Origin: Lachnospiraceae bacterium
Lineage (GTDB): Bacteria; Bacillota_A; Clostridia; Lachnospirales; Lachnospiraceae
Reading direction: 5' to 3'
DNA length: 11,870 bases
Assembly: GCA_017996675.1 (NCBI GenBank)
Contig: JAGOGN010000034.1
Span: 1 to 11,870 of the forward strand
Shown here: piece after piece, positions 1-7,148 of the stretch
Layout of the letters: the number at the start of each line of letters is the position of its first letter
Numbering within the stretch: position 1 is the first letter of the stretch
Translations under genes and position numbers: made by a program
Notes under the pieces: generated by a model
The model's database searches: none
What the model saw: the letters and a program-made list of their open reading frames with translations, nothing else
Told to the model about the DNA's origin: nothing

Positions 1-19
1 CAACTGTATTGGATGATAT

Positions 20-25
20 TATAAT
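20..25 (+). promoter_or_regulatory. Candidate -10 box for the GH13 gene
   Basis: A perfect TATAAT lies here. With a 17-nt spacer its -35 hexamer would be almost wholly outside the window, leaving only its last two bases (CA, as in TTGACA) at positions 1-2, so the promoter cannot be confirmed. The predicted transcript would start near position 32 and run through the hairpin at 90-120 before reaching the glucan hydrolase. No comparable -10/-35 pair lies between that hairpin and the gene. An 8-bp inverted repeat (TGTATTGG at 5-12, CCAATACA at 38-45) brackets the element. Confidence 0.4.
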
Positions 26-89
26 AGACGTAAACCCCCAATACATTATATTATTTTTGCTATACCCCATAGTAAAAATACCTTCTCCT

Positions 90-120
90 AAAAAGACAAC
101 CATCGTTGGTTGTCTTTTTT
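90..120 (+). terminator. Strong intrinsic terminator, possibly a leader attenuator
   Basis: A perfect 13-bp stem (90-102 with 107-119) closes a TCGT tetraloop, and the 3' arm ends in a run of six T. The left arm begins AAAAAGACAACCA. The 5' arm starts with five A, so the structure could also terminate transcription on the minus strand. It sits 20 bp before the GH13 start codon. It may end an upstream gene outside the window, or it may act as an attenuator in the leader of the hydrolase if the TATAAT at 20-25 is its promoter. The hairpin itself is certain; its job is not. Confidence 0.85.
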
Positions 121-140
121 ACTTTTACGCGAGGTGACAT

Positions 141-2168
141 ATGGAAGAGCGAATTTGTCGTATGGCTTTATTTTCGGATGGAACAAAAGAATATGTTATT
201 CCGCAGGAACCGCAGTGCAATAGTACGGTTCGCATTCGTTTGCGCACAAAGTCGTGTGGAATTAAAAAAGTAGTGCTACTTCATCAAATGGATCAGTGGC
301 AAATGAGTCTTGCTGAGACAGAAGGGGGATATGATTATTATGAAGTATCCATCTGTTTAACTTCTGAGACATTTTCTTATTTGTTCTTAATTGATGGTGA
401 AATTGAGACATTATACTATGATAAAATGGGTGTTTCGAACCATGCCCGTTGGGAGAGATGTTTTACCGTTGTTCCCGGATTTTCTACTCCGGACTGGGCA
501 AAAGGTGCAGTCATGTATCAGATCTTTCCAGATCGATTTTACAATGGTGATTTTGAAAACAATGCAGAAACCGGAGAATATTTTTATCTTGGAAAGCAGA
601 ACACCTTCGCGGATGTATGGAATAAATATCCCCAGCCTGGAGCAGTAGGTGAATTTTATGGGGGAGATTTAAGTGGAATTATACAAAAACTGAATTATCT
701 ACAGCAACTAGGAGTGGAAGTATTATATTTAAATCCAATCTTTGTATCTCCTTCTAATCATAAATATGACGTACAGGATTACGATTATGTGGATCCACAT
801 TTTGGAATTCGAGTGATCCGTGATGGAAAATTACTTGGTAAAGGTGAAAAAACAAATCAAAATGCTACACGGTACGTTTCTTCAACTACAGATATTCGCA
901 ACCTAGAAGCAAGTAATCAGTTATTGATTGAATTAATTAAACAGGCGCATCAGCGTAACATGAGAGTTATTTTAGATGGTGTATTTAATCACTGTGGATC
1001 TTTTCATAAGTGGATGGATAAAGAAGGTTTTTATGCAAAAGGAAAAGGATATCAATCTGGTGCCTATCTGTCTGAGGATAGTCCCTATCGATCTTTCTTT
1101 AAATTTAAAGATGAGCATACCTATGAAGGATGGTGGGGGTATGATACCTTGCCGAAACTCAATTACGAAGAATCGATAGCACTGGAAAAGGAAATTCTTC
1201 GAATTGCGGCGAAATGGGTCAGTCCTCCTTATTGTGCGGATGGATGGAGACTAGATGTGGCTGCTGATTTAGGTCATTCCACAAAATATAATCATTATTT
1301 TTGGAGAACATTTCGGAAAGTTGTGAAGGAAGCAAACCCGGAGGCGTTGATCTTAGCAGAACATTATGGAAGTGCAAAAGAGTGGATGAACGGACATGAG
1401 TGGGATACCATTATGAACTATAATGCATTCATGGAACCGATCAGTTATTTTTTGACAGGGATGGAAAAGCATAGCGATGACTGGAAACCTTCTCTGATGG
1501 GAAATAGTGAGTATTTTGAAGATACAATGAAAAGAGGAATGTGTGATTTTTTAACATCGTCTTTACAATGTACGATGAATCAATTATCGAACCATGATCA
1601 TTCCAGATTTCTAACCAGAACGAATCATAAAATTGGACGAGTTGAAAAATTAGGACATAAAGCAGCAGAGGAGGGTGTTTTGGAAGAAATATTGCGCATG
1701 GCGGTTGTCATTCAAATGACATGGCCTGGTGCACCTACTCTTTACTATGGAGATGAAGCGGGTGTGTGCGGATTTACGGATCCGGATAATCGTAGAACTT
1801 ATCCGTGGGGAGCTGAAAATAAGGAATTGATTTCCTTTCATAAAGACATGATTCAAATACACAAAGAAAGCGAAGCGTTGAGAATTGGATCATTCACCTT
1901 TCTCATGTGTGAGCAGAATATAGTTGGTTATGCAAGATTTACAAAAGAAGAACAAATCGTAATATTAGTAAATTGTGATGAATATCCGAGAAAGATGGAT
2001 GTTAGCATGATTCCTGCGGGAATACCAGAGAATTCAGTTTTGGAACAAATTTTTTACACGAACGACGATTTATATTCTTTACAGGGAGTAAACTATGAAA
2101 TGAAGGCAGATTTATTGGATATTCTGTTGCCATCCAGATCTGTAGTGGTCCTGCGTAGACGAAAATAA
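141..2168 (+). CDS. GH13 alpha-glucan hydrolase, neopullulanase/cyclomaltodextrinase-like
   Basis: This 675-residue enzyme probably hydrolyses alpha-1,4 (perhaps also alpha-1,6) bonds of maltodextrins, cyclodextrins or pullulan. No signal peptide is visible, so it likely acts in the cytoplasm on imported oligosaccharides. Residues 1 to about 115 form a beta-rich N-terminal domain like those preceding the barrel in this subgroup. The barrel opens at YQIFPDRF (126-133). GH13 conserved regions follow: DGVFNH (279-284), LPKLN (337-341, close to the MPKLN region V of neopullulanases), GWRLDVAAD (368-376, nucleophile D372), AEHYG (406-410, acid/base E407) and NHD (484-486, stabiliser D486). All catalytic residues are present. 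It is longer than typical cyclomaltodextrinases (about 580-590), with extra sequence around residues 135-165 and 220-245. The start has GAGGTG at 131-136, only 4 nt from the ATG; the next in-frame ATG (162) has no ribosome binding site. The exact substrate cannot be read from sequence. The gene appears to be monocistronic. Confidence 0.93.
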   Translation: MEERICRMALFSDGTKEYVIPQEPQCNSTVRIRLRTKSCGIKKVVLLHQMDQWQMSLAETEGGYDYYEVSICLTSETFSYLFLIDGEIETLYYDKMGVSNHARWERCFTVVPGFSTPDWAKGAVMYQIFPDRFYNGDFENNAETGEYFYLGKQNTFADVWNKYPQPGAVGEFYGGDLSGIIQKLNYLQQLGVEVLYLNPIFVSPSNHKYDVQDYDYVDPHFGIRVIRDGKLLGKGEKTNQNATRYVSSTTDIRNLEASNQLLIELIKQAHQRNMRVILDGVFNHCGSFHKWMDKEGFYAKGKGYQSGAYLSEDSPYRSFFKFKDEHTYEGWWGYDTLPKLNYEESIALEKEILRIAAKWVSPPYCADGWRLDVAADLGHSTKYNHYFWRTFRKVVKEANPEALILAEHYGSAKEWMNGHEWDTIMNYNAFMEPISYFLTGMEKHSDDWKPSLMGNSEYFEDTMKRGMCDFLTSSLQCTMNQLSNHDHSRFLTRTNHKIGRVEKLGHKAAEEGVLEEILRMAVVIQMTWPGAPTLYYGDEAGVCGFTDPDNRRTYPWGAENKELISFHKDMIQIHKESEALRIGSFTFLMCEQNIVGYARFTKEEQIVILVNCDEYPRKMDVSMIPAGIPENSVLEQIFYTNDDLYSLQGVNYEMKADLLDILLPSRSVVVLRRRK

Positions 2169-2197
2169 GGACTGCTATTTTAGTACAGTCCTTTTTG
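2167..2197 (+). terminator. Intrinsic terminator of the GH13 gene
   Basis: The arms AAGGACTG (2167-2174) and CAGTCCTT (2186-2193) form an 8-bp stem that begins inside the TAA stop codon. A short inner CTA/TAG pairing can extend it. Five T follow at 2192-2196. This separates the glucan hydrolase from the nucleoside operon downstream. Confidence 0.9.
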
Positions 2198-2275
2198 CGT
2201 ATTTTCGTTAGACATAATTACCAAAACTAAAAACATGAAAAAGTACAAAACTAACAAAACGGTATGTAAAAGCAT

Positions 2276-2299
2276 AAAAAAGGACACGTGACCTTTTTT
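2276..2299. promoter_or_regulatory. 24-bp palindromic operator, candidate CRP/FNR-family site
   Basis: The arms AAAAAAGG (2276-2283) and CCTTTTTT (2292-2299) flank a palindromic CACGTG core (2285-2290). Only the A/A pair at 2284 and 2291 breaks the symmetry. The centre is 2287.5. If transcription starts 7 nt after the downstream TATAAT (near 2329), the centre falls at about -41.5, the position used by class II CRP/FNR activators. In CRP spacing the half-sites read AAGGA-N6-ACCTT, unlike the CRP (TGTGA) or FNR (TTGAT) consensus. The CRP-like protein encoded at the 3' end of this operon is the obvious candidate binder. As an RNA hairpin it would have only two G-C pairs and an 8-nt loop, so a terminator role is less likely but not excluded. 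Confidence 0.55.
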
Positions 2300-2322
2300 T
2301 GAAAAGATATTCAAATTATAAT
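2294..2322 (+). promoter_or_regulatory. Probable promoter of the nucleoside operon
   Basis: A perfect -10 TATAAT occupies 2317-2322. At the optimal 17-nt spacing the -35 region is TTTTTT (2294-2299), a poor match to TTGACA, as expected of an activator-dependent promoter. TTGAAA at 2299-2304 is a good -35 match but lies only 12 nt from the -10, too close for normal sigma-A geometry. The predicted start is near 2329, giving a leader of about 40 nt before deoB. Confidence 0.55.
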
Positions 2323-2356
2323 TACAAAAAGAAATGAAACAAGGAAACCAGTTTAT

Positions 2357-2363
2357 GGAGGTG
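2357..2363 (+). promoter_or_regulatory. Ribosome binding site that fixes the deoB start
   Basis: GGAGGTG lies 7 nt before the ATG at 2371, the optimal distance. The upstream in-frame ATG at 2365 follows the purine run by only 1 nt, too close to be used. The start at 2371 is therefore preferred. Confidence 0.8.
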
Positions 2364-2370
2364 GATGCAG

Positions 2371-3546
2371 ATGAAGGAATTAAACAGAGTGTTTTTGATT
2401 GTACTAGATAGCTTTGGTATAGGTGAAATGCCGGATGCGGTTGAATTTGGAGATGTTGGGAGCAATACATTGGCTTCTATTGCGAAATCAACAAAGTATC
2501 ACACCCCAATGCTTCAAAAGCTCGGATTATTTAATATAGATGGTGTTACGGTCGGAGAAAAGGAAAGCTGTCCTTTGGGAAGCTTTGCTAGAATGAAGGA
2601 AGCATCCAGAGGAAAAGATACAACGATTGGACACTGGGAAATTGCCGGAGTGATTTCACATGAGCCACTACCAACTTACCCAAATGGATTTCCAGAGGAA
2701 GTAATGGAAGAATTTGAGAAGCAAACAGGACGTAAGACCTTATGTAATCTTCCATATTCAGGAACAGAAGTAATTGCAAAGTACGGAAAAGAACATGTGG
2801 ATACGGGTGCTTTGATTGTATATACCTCTGCAGACAGTGTATTTCAGATTGCTGCACATGAGGACATTGTTCCAATTGATGAATTATATCGTTATTGTGA
2901 AATAGCGCGAAACATATTACTTGGAAAACATGGTGTGGGAAGAGTCATTGCAAGACCATTTACCGGCGTGGAAGGTGATTATAAGAGAACTTCTAACCGT
3001 CATGATTTTTCTTTGGTTCCTCCAAAAGACACGATGTTGGATCAACTGATTGCAAATGGTTTTTCAACTTATGGTGTTGGAAAGATTTATGATATTTTTG
3101 CTGGAAAAGGAATTCAACATACCCAAAGAATTAAGAATAATACAGAGGGTATGGATCGAACCTTGGAATTGCAAAAGGAAGACTTTAAGGGCTTATGTTT
3201 TGTGAACTTAGTAGATTTTGATATGACTTATGGACATCGTAGAGATATTGACGGATATGCGCAGGCAGCAACAGAGTTTGATGTACAGTTAGAAACCTTC
3301 ATGAATAACATGAGAGATGACGACGTGCTTATGATCACTGCAGATCATGGTTGCGATCCAGGCTATACCGGTACCGATCATACCAGAGAACATACCCCTT
3401 TCTTGATTTATGGTAAACAGATTAAAGGAAACCATTCAATGGGAACAAGAGATAGTTTTGCAGATATTGCAGCAACGGTATTGGAATTATTAGGTGTTGA
3501 AAATAATACGGATGGCAAAAGTGTGGCTAGCCAGGTATTGAATTAA
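2371..3546 (+). CDS. deoB: Phosphopentomutase
   Basis: DeoB interconverts ribose-1-phosphate and ribose-5-phosphate, and the deoxy forms, passing the products of nucleoside phosphorolysis to the pentose phosphate pathway and to DeoC. The 391-residue length matches bacterial phosphopentomutases (about 390-407). Alkaline-phosphatase-superfamily metal ligands are visible: the N-terminal VLDSFG (D13), DFDMTYGH (D284, H289), ADHG (D325, H326) and TDHTREH (H337). The threonine that carries the catalytic phosphate lies in KDTTIGHWE (residues 82-90). Numbering is from the ATG at 2371, chosen for its ribosome binding site; starting at 2365 adds two residues. It is the first gene of the operon and ends 12 bp before the ATPase gene, with the AGGAGG of that gene overlapping its stop region. 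Nothing in the sequence suggests loss of activity. Confidence 0.96.
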   Translation: MKELNRVFLIVLDSFGIGEMPDAVEFGDVGSNTLASIAKSTKYHTPMLQKLGLFNIDGVTVGEKESCPLGSFARMKEASRGKDTTIGHWEIAGVISHEPLPTYPNGFPEEVMEEFEKQTGRKTLCNLPYSGTEVIAKYGKEHVDTGALIVYTSADSVFQIAAHEDIVPIDELYRYCEIARNILLGKHGVGRVIARPFTGVEGDYKRTSNRHDFSLVPPKDTMLDQLIANGFSTYGVGKIYDIFAGKGIQHTQRIKNNTEGMDRTLELQKEDFKGLCFVNLVDFDMTYGHRRDIDGYAQAATEFDVQLETFMNNMRDDDVLMITADHGCDPGYTGTDHTREHTPFLIYGKQIKGNHSMGTRDSFADIAATVLELLGVENNTDGKSVASQVLN

Positions 3547-3558
3547 GGAGGAACGATA

Positions 3559-5097
3559 GTGGACTATGTAATTGAAATGAACCATATTACCAAGCAATTT
3601 GGTGATTTCAAAGCAAATGATGACGTGACTTTACAAATTAAAAAAGGTGAAATTCACGCGTTGCTAGGAGAAAATGGTGCTGGAAAATCAACTTTAATGA
3701 GTGTGTTATTCGGATTATATCAGCAGGAGCAAGGAACCATTCATATTAATGGCAAAGAAGTCTCCATTAAAAATCCAAATGATGCAAACGCATTGGGTAT
3801 CGGAATGGTACATCAGCATTTCAAACTGGTACACAATTTTACCGTTTTAGAAAGTATCGTTTTAGGACACGAAACAACAAAAGTAGGAATCCTGAAAATG
3901 GACGATGCGCGTAAAAAAGTTATGGCGCTGAGTGAAAAATATAAATTTAAAATTGAACCAGATGCTAAAATTTCCGATATTACAGTTGGAATGCAGCAGC
4001 GTGTAGAAATTTTAAAAATGTTGTATTGTGATAATGAAATTCTTATTTTTGATGAACCAACGGCTGTACTGACACCTCAGGAAATTGATGAGCTGATGAA
4101 AGTCATGAAGCTACTGGTTTCAGAAGGAAAGTCGATTGTATTTATTACACATAAATTGAATGAAATTAAAGCAGTTGCAGACAGATGTAGTGTATTGCGC
4201 AAAGGAAAATACATTGGAACTGTAAATGTAGCAGATACCTCAAAGGAAGAAATGTCTGAAATGATGGTAGGACGAAAAGTTACTTTTGTAATAGACAAAG
4301 CAGAAGAAAAGATTGGCAAACCAGTTTTAGAAGTTAAAAACCTAACTATGAAATCAGCTCACAGTAGTAAAAACGCAGTACATGATGTTACTTTTACTGC
4401 AAAAGCAGGGGAAATCCTTTGTATAGCAGGTATTGATGGTAACGGACAGTCGGAGTTGGTTTATGGAATTACTGGACTGGAATCAGTGACTTCGGGAGAG
4501 ATTTTGTTAAATGGTGAGAATATTACGAAATCGACCATTCGTCATCGTAACAAGAAAGGAATGGTTCACATTCCAGAAGATCGACATAAACATGGATTAG
4601 TATTAGATTATACCTTACAGGAAAATTTAGTTTTACAAACTTATTATACGAAGCGTTTCCAAAAAGCAGGATTTTTGAAGTTTGCAGATATCAACAAATA
4701 TGCAAAAGAATTAATCGAGAAATTCGATATTCGTTCTTCAAAAGGCCCAACTAGTATGGCTCGTGGAATGTCAGGCGGAAATCAGCAAAAGGCAATTATC
4801 GCCAGAGAGCTGGATCGTGACCCAGAATTAGTTGTTGCAGTTCAACCTGTTCGTGGCTTAGATGTTGGAGCGATTGAATATATTCATAAACAGTTAATAA
4901 AGCAAAGAGATATGGGTAAAGCAGTATTATTAGTATCCTTAGAGTTGGATGAGGTTATGAATGTAAGTGACCGAATTTTAGTAATGTACGAAGGAGAAAT
5001 CGTTGCAGATGTGAATCCTAAAGAAGTAACGGTTCAGGAATTAGGCTTGTATATGGCCGGAACAAAGAGAGGTGCAAGTAATGAAAGCAAGAATTAG
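3559..5097 (+). CDS. nupA: Nucleoside ABC importer, double ATP-binding subunit
   Basis: This 512-residue protein carries two fused ATPase domains and would power import by the two permeases downstream. It resembles the NupA/YufO-type ATPases that work with BMP-family binding proteins. Domain 1 has Walker A GENGAGKST (37-45), Q-loop VHQHF (Q85), signature-like VGMQQR (143-148), Walker B ILIFDEP (161-167, E166) and H-loop H198. Domain 2 has a degenerate Walker A, GIDGNGQSE (291-299, without the GKS/T lysine), a good signature MSGGNQQK (404-411), and a Walker B ending AVQP (427-430) where Q429 replaces the catalytic glutamate. This asymmetry is usual in the family and suggests one hydrolytic site. 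The start is GTG at 3559, 7 nt after AAGGAGG. The 3' end overlaps the next gene by 17 bp. The substrate class is inferred from neighbouring genes. Confidence 0.93.
   Translation: MDYVIEMNHITKQFGDFKANDDVTLQIKKGEIHALLGENGAGKSTLMSVLFGLYQQEQGTIHINGKEVSIKNPNDANALGIGMVHQHFKLVHNFTVLESIVLGHETTKVGILKMDDARKKVMALSEKYKFKIEPDAKISDITVGMQQRVEILKMLYCDNEILIFDEPTAVLTPQEIDELMKVMKLLVSEGKSIVFITHKLNEIKAVADRCSVLRKGKYIGTVNVADTSKEEMSEMMVGRKVTFVIDKAEEKIGKPVLEVKNLTMKSAHSSKNAVHDVTFTAKAGEILCIAGIDGNGQSELVYGITGLESVTSGEILLNGENITKSTIRHRNKKGMVHIPEDRHKHGLVLDYTLQENLVLQTYYTKRFQKAGFLKFADINKYAKELIEKFDIRSSKGPTSMARGMSGGNQQKAIIARELDRDPELVVAVQPVRGLDVGAIEYIHKQLIKQRDMGKAVLLVSLELDEVMNVSDRILVMYEGEIVADVNPKEVTVQELGLYMAGTKRGASNESKN
5067..5074 (+). 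promoter_or_regulatory. Ribosome binding site that fixes the nupB start
   Basis: AGAGAGGTG-like purines end 6 nt before the ATG at 5081. The alternative in-frame GTG at 5072 lies within this purine run and would have no ribosome binding site of its own at proper distance. The signal is inside the end of the ATPase gene. Confidence 0.7.
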
Positions 5098-6178
5098 TAA
5101 GCTATTGCAAAACGAGAGCGTATTAAGTTTTTGCTCATCCATTCTGGCTATTATTTGTGGTTTATTAATTGGTTTAATTATTCTTCTAGTTAGTAATCCA
5201 TCTCAGGCAGGTGCTGGATTTGAAGCAATTTTGATGGGCTCATTTGCCAATGGAACCCGTGGTATAGATATGATGTTGTATTTATCGGTACCGATTATTA
5301 TGACTGGTCTATCCGTTGGATTCGCATTTAAAACAGGTTTATTTAATATTGGAGTAACCGGGCAGTTTACAGCAGGAGCATTTGCAGCAATCTGGGTAGG
5401 AATTAAATTTACTTTTTTACCTTCTTCCATTCACTGGCTGGTTGCAGTATTTGCAGCGATGATTGCAGGAGCAATCTGGGGAATGGTACCAGGATTACTA
5501 AAAGCATATTTAAATGTAAATGAAGTTATTTCCTCTATTATGATGAACTACATTGGTATGTACACGGTAAATATGCTGGTTCAAAAGCATTTATATGATA
5601 GTTTGAAAAATCAGTCCGTTGCAGTAGCAGAATCTGCTAATTTACCAAAAGGATTTTTTGATCAAATTATTCCGGATACAAAGATGACAATCGCCATCTT
5701 GATTGCATTGTTCTTTGTAATATTGGTTTATATTATAATGAATAAGACAACATTTGGTTATGAAATAAAAGCATGTGGAAAAAATAAAGAAGCTACCAGA
5801 TATGCTGGTATTAATTCAAAGAGAAACATCGTATTATCAATGGTAATCGCAGGAGCTTTAGCAGGTATTGGTGGAGCGATGCTTTACTTAGCAGGTACTG
5901 GTAAATACTGGCAGGTGTTAGATGTCCTGGCACCAGAAGGATTCCAAGGAATTTCAGTTGCTTTATTGGGTGCATCCAATCCAATCGGAATTTTATTCTC
6001 TGGTCTGTTTATTCAGCATTTGACATTAGGTGGTCTGAATCTTCAGCTTTATGATTATGCACCAGAAGTCATCGATATTATTATTGCATCCATTATCTAT
6101 TGTGGAGCGTTATCCTTATTATTTAAAGGCATTTTACGTAAAATCGCCTGGAAACTTAGAAAGGAGGATAACAACTAA
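5081..6178 (+). CDS. nupB: Nucleoside ABC importer permease 1
   Basis: This is an integral membrane subunit of the branched-chain amino acid/ribose/BMP-type permease family. Of 365 residues most are hydrophobic, with roughly eight to ten membrane segments, the first at about 16-37. A coupling-loop motif typical of the family lies at 225-244 (FGYEIKACGKN followed by EATRYAGI), the likely contact with the ATPase. Other family-like stretches are EVISSIMMNY (148-157) and the glycine-rich GFQGISVALLGASNPIG near the C terminus. It pairs with the next gene to form a heterodimeric pore. The ATG at 5081 is preferred on ribosome-binding-site spacing; it overlaps the ATPase gene by 17 bp, and its stop overlaps the next start by one base, so translation is probably coupled. 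Nucleoside specificity is inferred from context. Confidence 0.92.
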   Translation: MKARISKLLQNESVLSFCSSILAIICGLLIGLIILLVSNPSQAGAGFEAILMGSFANGTRGIDMMLYLSVPIIMTGLSVGFAFKTGLFNIGVTGQFTAGAFAAIWVGIKFTFLPSSIHWLVAVFAAMIAGAIWGMVPGLLKAYLNVNEVISSIMMNYIGMYTVNMLVQKHLYDSLKNQSVAVAESANLPKGFFDQIIPDTKMTIAILIALFFVILVYIIMNKTTFGYEIKACGKNKEATRYAGINSKRNIVLSMVIAGALAGIGGAMLYLAGTGKYWQVLDVLAPEGFQGISVALLGASNPIGILFSGLFIQHLTLGGLNLQLYDYAPEVIDIIIASIIYCGALSLLFKGILRKIAWKLRKEDNN

Positions 6179-7131
6179 TGGACATTTTATATTTTTTAGG
6201 TCAGCAGACGATGTATTTTGCCATTCCACTTTTAATTGTAGCGATTGGTGGTATGTATTCAGAACGAAGCGGTGTAATCAATATCGCATTAGAAGGTATC
6301 ATGGTAATCGGAGCCTTTTTTGGTATCCTGTTCATTAACTTTAATCAGGATGTTTTATCCGGACAGTTGTTATTAGTGCTTGCAGTTGTGGTTGCGGGAT
6401 TAGCGGGCGGAATTTTTGCTTTGCTTCATGCCTTTGCTTCCGTAAACATGAAAGCGGATCAGACCATTAGTGGTACGGCTTTAAATATGTTTGCACCAGC
6501 GTTTGCAATTTATGTTGCACGTATGATTCAGGGAGTTCAGCAGGTACAGTTTACAGATACATTCCGTATGGATGCAGTTCCCGTTTTAGGTAAGATCCCA
6601 GTAATTGGAGATATGTTCTTTAAAAATTCTTATCTTACAACCTATATCGGAATTGCAATCTATATTGTAGCAGCTTATGTAATTAAGCGAACCAAATTTG
6701 GATTAAGACTTCGTGCATGTGGTGAACATCCAGGAGCTGCAGATTCCGTAGGTATTAACGTATATCGAATTCGTTATGCAGGTGTAATTATTTCTGGAGT
6801 ATTAGCTGGTATTGGAGGTTTGGTATTTGTTATTCCTACTTCAACGAACTTTAATGCTACAGTTGCAGGTTATGGTTTCCTTGCTTTGGCGGTATTAATT
6901 TTTGGACAATGGAGATCAAGTAAGATTCTTCGTGCAGCATTTTTCTTTGGTATTATGAAAACTTTAGCAAGTGGATATTCCGTAATTCCATTCCTTGCAA
7001 ATCTTCCAATACCAAATCAAATTTATAAAATGATTCCATATTTGGCAACTTTGATTGTATTAATGTTCTCCTCAAAGAACTCACAAGCTCCGATTGCAGA
7101 AGGAATCCCTTACGATAAAGGAAGCAGATAA
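6178..7131 (+). CDS. nupC: Nucleoside ABC importer permease 2
   Basis: This second, shorter permease (317 residues) belongs to the same family as the preceding one and completes the transmembrane pore. Family features are GVINIALEGIM (33-43) near the N terminus and the ATPase-coupling loop FGLRLRACGEHPGAADSVGI (174-193), which aligns with the corresponding loop of permease 1. About eight hydrophobic segments are visible. The ATG overlaps the previous stop (TAATG), and AAGGAGG at 6161-6167 supports it. The order ATPase, long permease, short permease is the common arrangement for BMP-dependent importers. The nucleoside substrate is inferred from the phosphorylase, aldolase and mutase genes on either side. 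Confidence 0.92.
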   Translation: MDILYFLGQQTMYFAIPLLIVAIGGMYSERSGVINIALEGIMVIGAFFGILFINFNQDVLSGQLLLVLAVVVAGLAGGIFALLHAFASVNMKADQTISGTALNMFAPAFAIYVARMIQGVQQVQFTDTFRMDAVPVLGKIPVIGDMFFKNSYLTTYIGIAIYIVAAYVIKRTKFGLRLRACGEHPGAADSVGINVYRIRYAGVIISGVLAGIGGLVFVIPTSTNFNATVAGYGFLALAVLIFGQWRSSKILRAAFFFGIMKTLASGYSVIPFLANLPIPNQIYKMIPYLATLIVLMFSSKNSQAPIAEGIPYDKGSR

Positions 7132-7148
7132 AGAGAGGAAATAAAAAT

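Noticed and set aside
2276..2300. Palindrome read as an intrinsic terminator (stem plus seven T)
   Set aside because: A clear terminator already ends the GH13 gene at 2167-2197. This stem has only two G-C pairs and an 8-nt loop, and its symmetric core and -41.5 placement fit a protein-binding site better. It is kept only as an alternative.
2299..2322. TTGAAA (2299-2304) as the -35 partner of TATAAT (2317-2322)
   Set aside because: The spacer would be 12 nt, well outside the 16-18 nt range of the main sigma factor.
2180..2470. Minus-strand open frame of 96 codons across the deoB promoter
   Set aside because: It overlaps a terminator, the promoter and the deoB start, has low-complexity composition, and shows no recognisable protein or convincing ribosome binding site.
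6051..6338. Plus-strand 95-codon frame across the junction of the two permeases
   Set aside because: Both permease frames are conserved through this region and joined by a TAATG overlap; the third frame has no family resemblance.
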